The position numbers were made by a program, and so were the translations under genes. DNA of 64,000 bases from Pseudomonas viridiflava (GTDB lineage: Bacteria; Pseudomonadota; Gammaproteobacteria; Pseudomonadales; Pseudomonadaceae). Each line of letters begins with the position of its first letter. Position 1 is the stretch's first letter. Shown one piece after another: positions 63,845 to 64,000 of the stretch. The stretch spans positions 52,003 to 116,002 of the forward strand of contig NZ_UTKY01000071.1 in the NCBI RefSeq assembly GCF_900583165.1, written 5' to 3'. The notes beneath the pieces are model-generated. The model was not told where the DNA came from. It saw only the letters and a program-made list of their open reading frames with translations, and made no database searches.

Positions 63845-64000
63845 CGCCGCGCTCTTGCTTTTGATCTGGGGTCGCCCCGTCAAACACGCTGGCCGAACGC
63901 AGGCTTTGGAGCGTGGGTAACCCGGCAGGACGCCGGGTTAGCCGCACTGGGCCATGGATGGCCCATTGCGGCGGCCCACGCTCCAAAGCCGGAGTGAGGG
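63845..64000 (-). repeat. Long structured repeat, copy 2 (inverted, runs off the window)
   Basis: The reverse complement resembles 63437-63575. Its 89-nt core lies at 63902-63990 with the same three helices: an outer 16-bp stem (GGCTTTGGAGCGTGGG with its complement), hairpin 2 at 63918-63940 and hairpin 1 at 63941-63972. All differences from copy 1 within the core fall at paired positions and keep the pairing. The upstream part of the repeat continues beyond position 64000. Confidence 0.85.

Overview
The window looks like a chromosomal segment of a fluorescent Pseudomonas (P. fluorescens group). The reasons are: GC-rich genes with Pseudomonas-like products throughout; pyoverdine genes (pvdA, fpvI, pvdR-pvdT-opmQ) with two textbook PvdS-type promoters; a complete pfeR-pfeS-pfeA-pfeE enterobactin-uptake locus; an OprD-family porin; and many copies of the GTGGGAGGGGGCTTGC-type REP hairpin pair (REPIN) typical of this group. 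No rRNA, tRNA, CRISPR array, phage or transposase gene was seen.

Layout. 1-4150: end of the branched-chain keto-acid dehydrogenase operon (bkdB 3' end, lpdV), ilvE and a double GNAT acetyltransferase. 4435-10360: an apparent citrulline-to-ornithine-to-proline module (CtlX hydrolase, ornithine cyclodeaminase, a His/Arg/Orn-type ABC importer, an Lrp regulator). 10426-12524: the paired DNA-repair genes TIGR03915/TIGR03916 behind a LexA-like box. 12591-19344: the pyoverdine block. 19452-27583: a degenerate secreted hydrolase, a LysR regulator, an SMP-30-like protein, an AttEFGH-like ABC system and a membrane-anchored histidine phosphatase. 27584-28338: an AT-rich patch with only small unknown ORFs.

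28339-46960 may be one catabolic locus. It holds an alpha/beta hydrolase, a Dpp-type ABC importer, a TPR protein, a P1-family aminopeptidase, and, after an inserted-looking enhancin-like M60 metallopeptidase gene, a TonB-dependent receptor followed by a chain of overlapping genes: a DszA/NtaA-type flavin monooxygenase, an exported SurE-like phosphatase, a 41-codon gene, and two further luciferase-like monooxygenases. Together these would move a peptide-like or sulfur-containing compound across both membranes and oxidise it.

46916-47528 is a tandem array of five REPINs. 47589-63040 holds a trio of lipoprotein genes, a PPOX-like flavoprotein, a FetAB-type exporter, a DUF1835 protein, the pfe locus, an acid phosphatase lipoprotein, an OprD porin, a DUF1624 membrane protein and a DUF4198 protein. 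The last kilobase has no gene. It carries two inverted copies of an 89-nt structured repeat flanking a hexanucleotide microsatellite and a REPIN. All 16 differences between the two 89-nt copies fall in stems and form eight compensatory base-pair changes, which is the most striking non-coding signal in the window.
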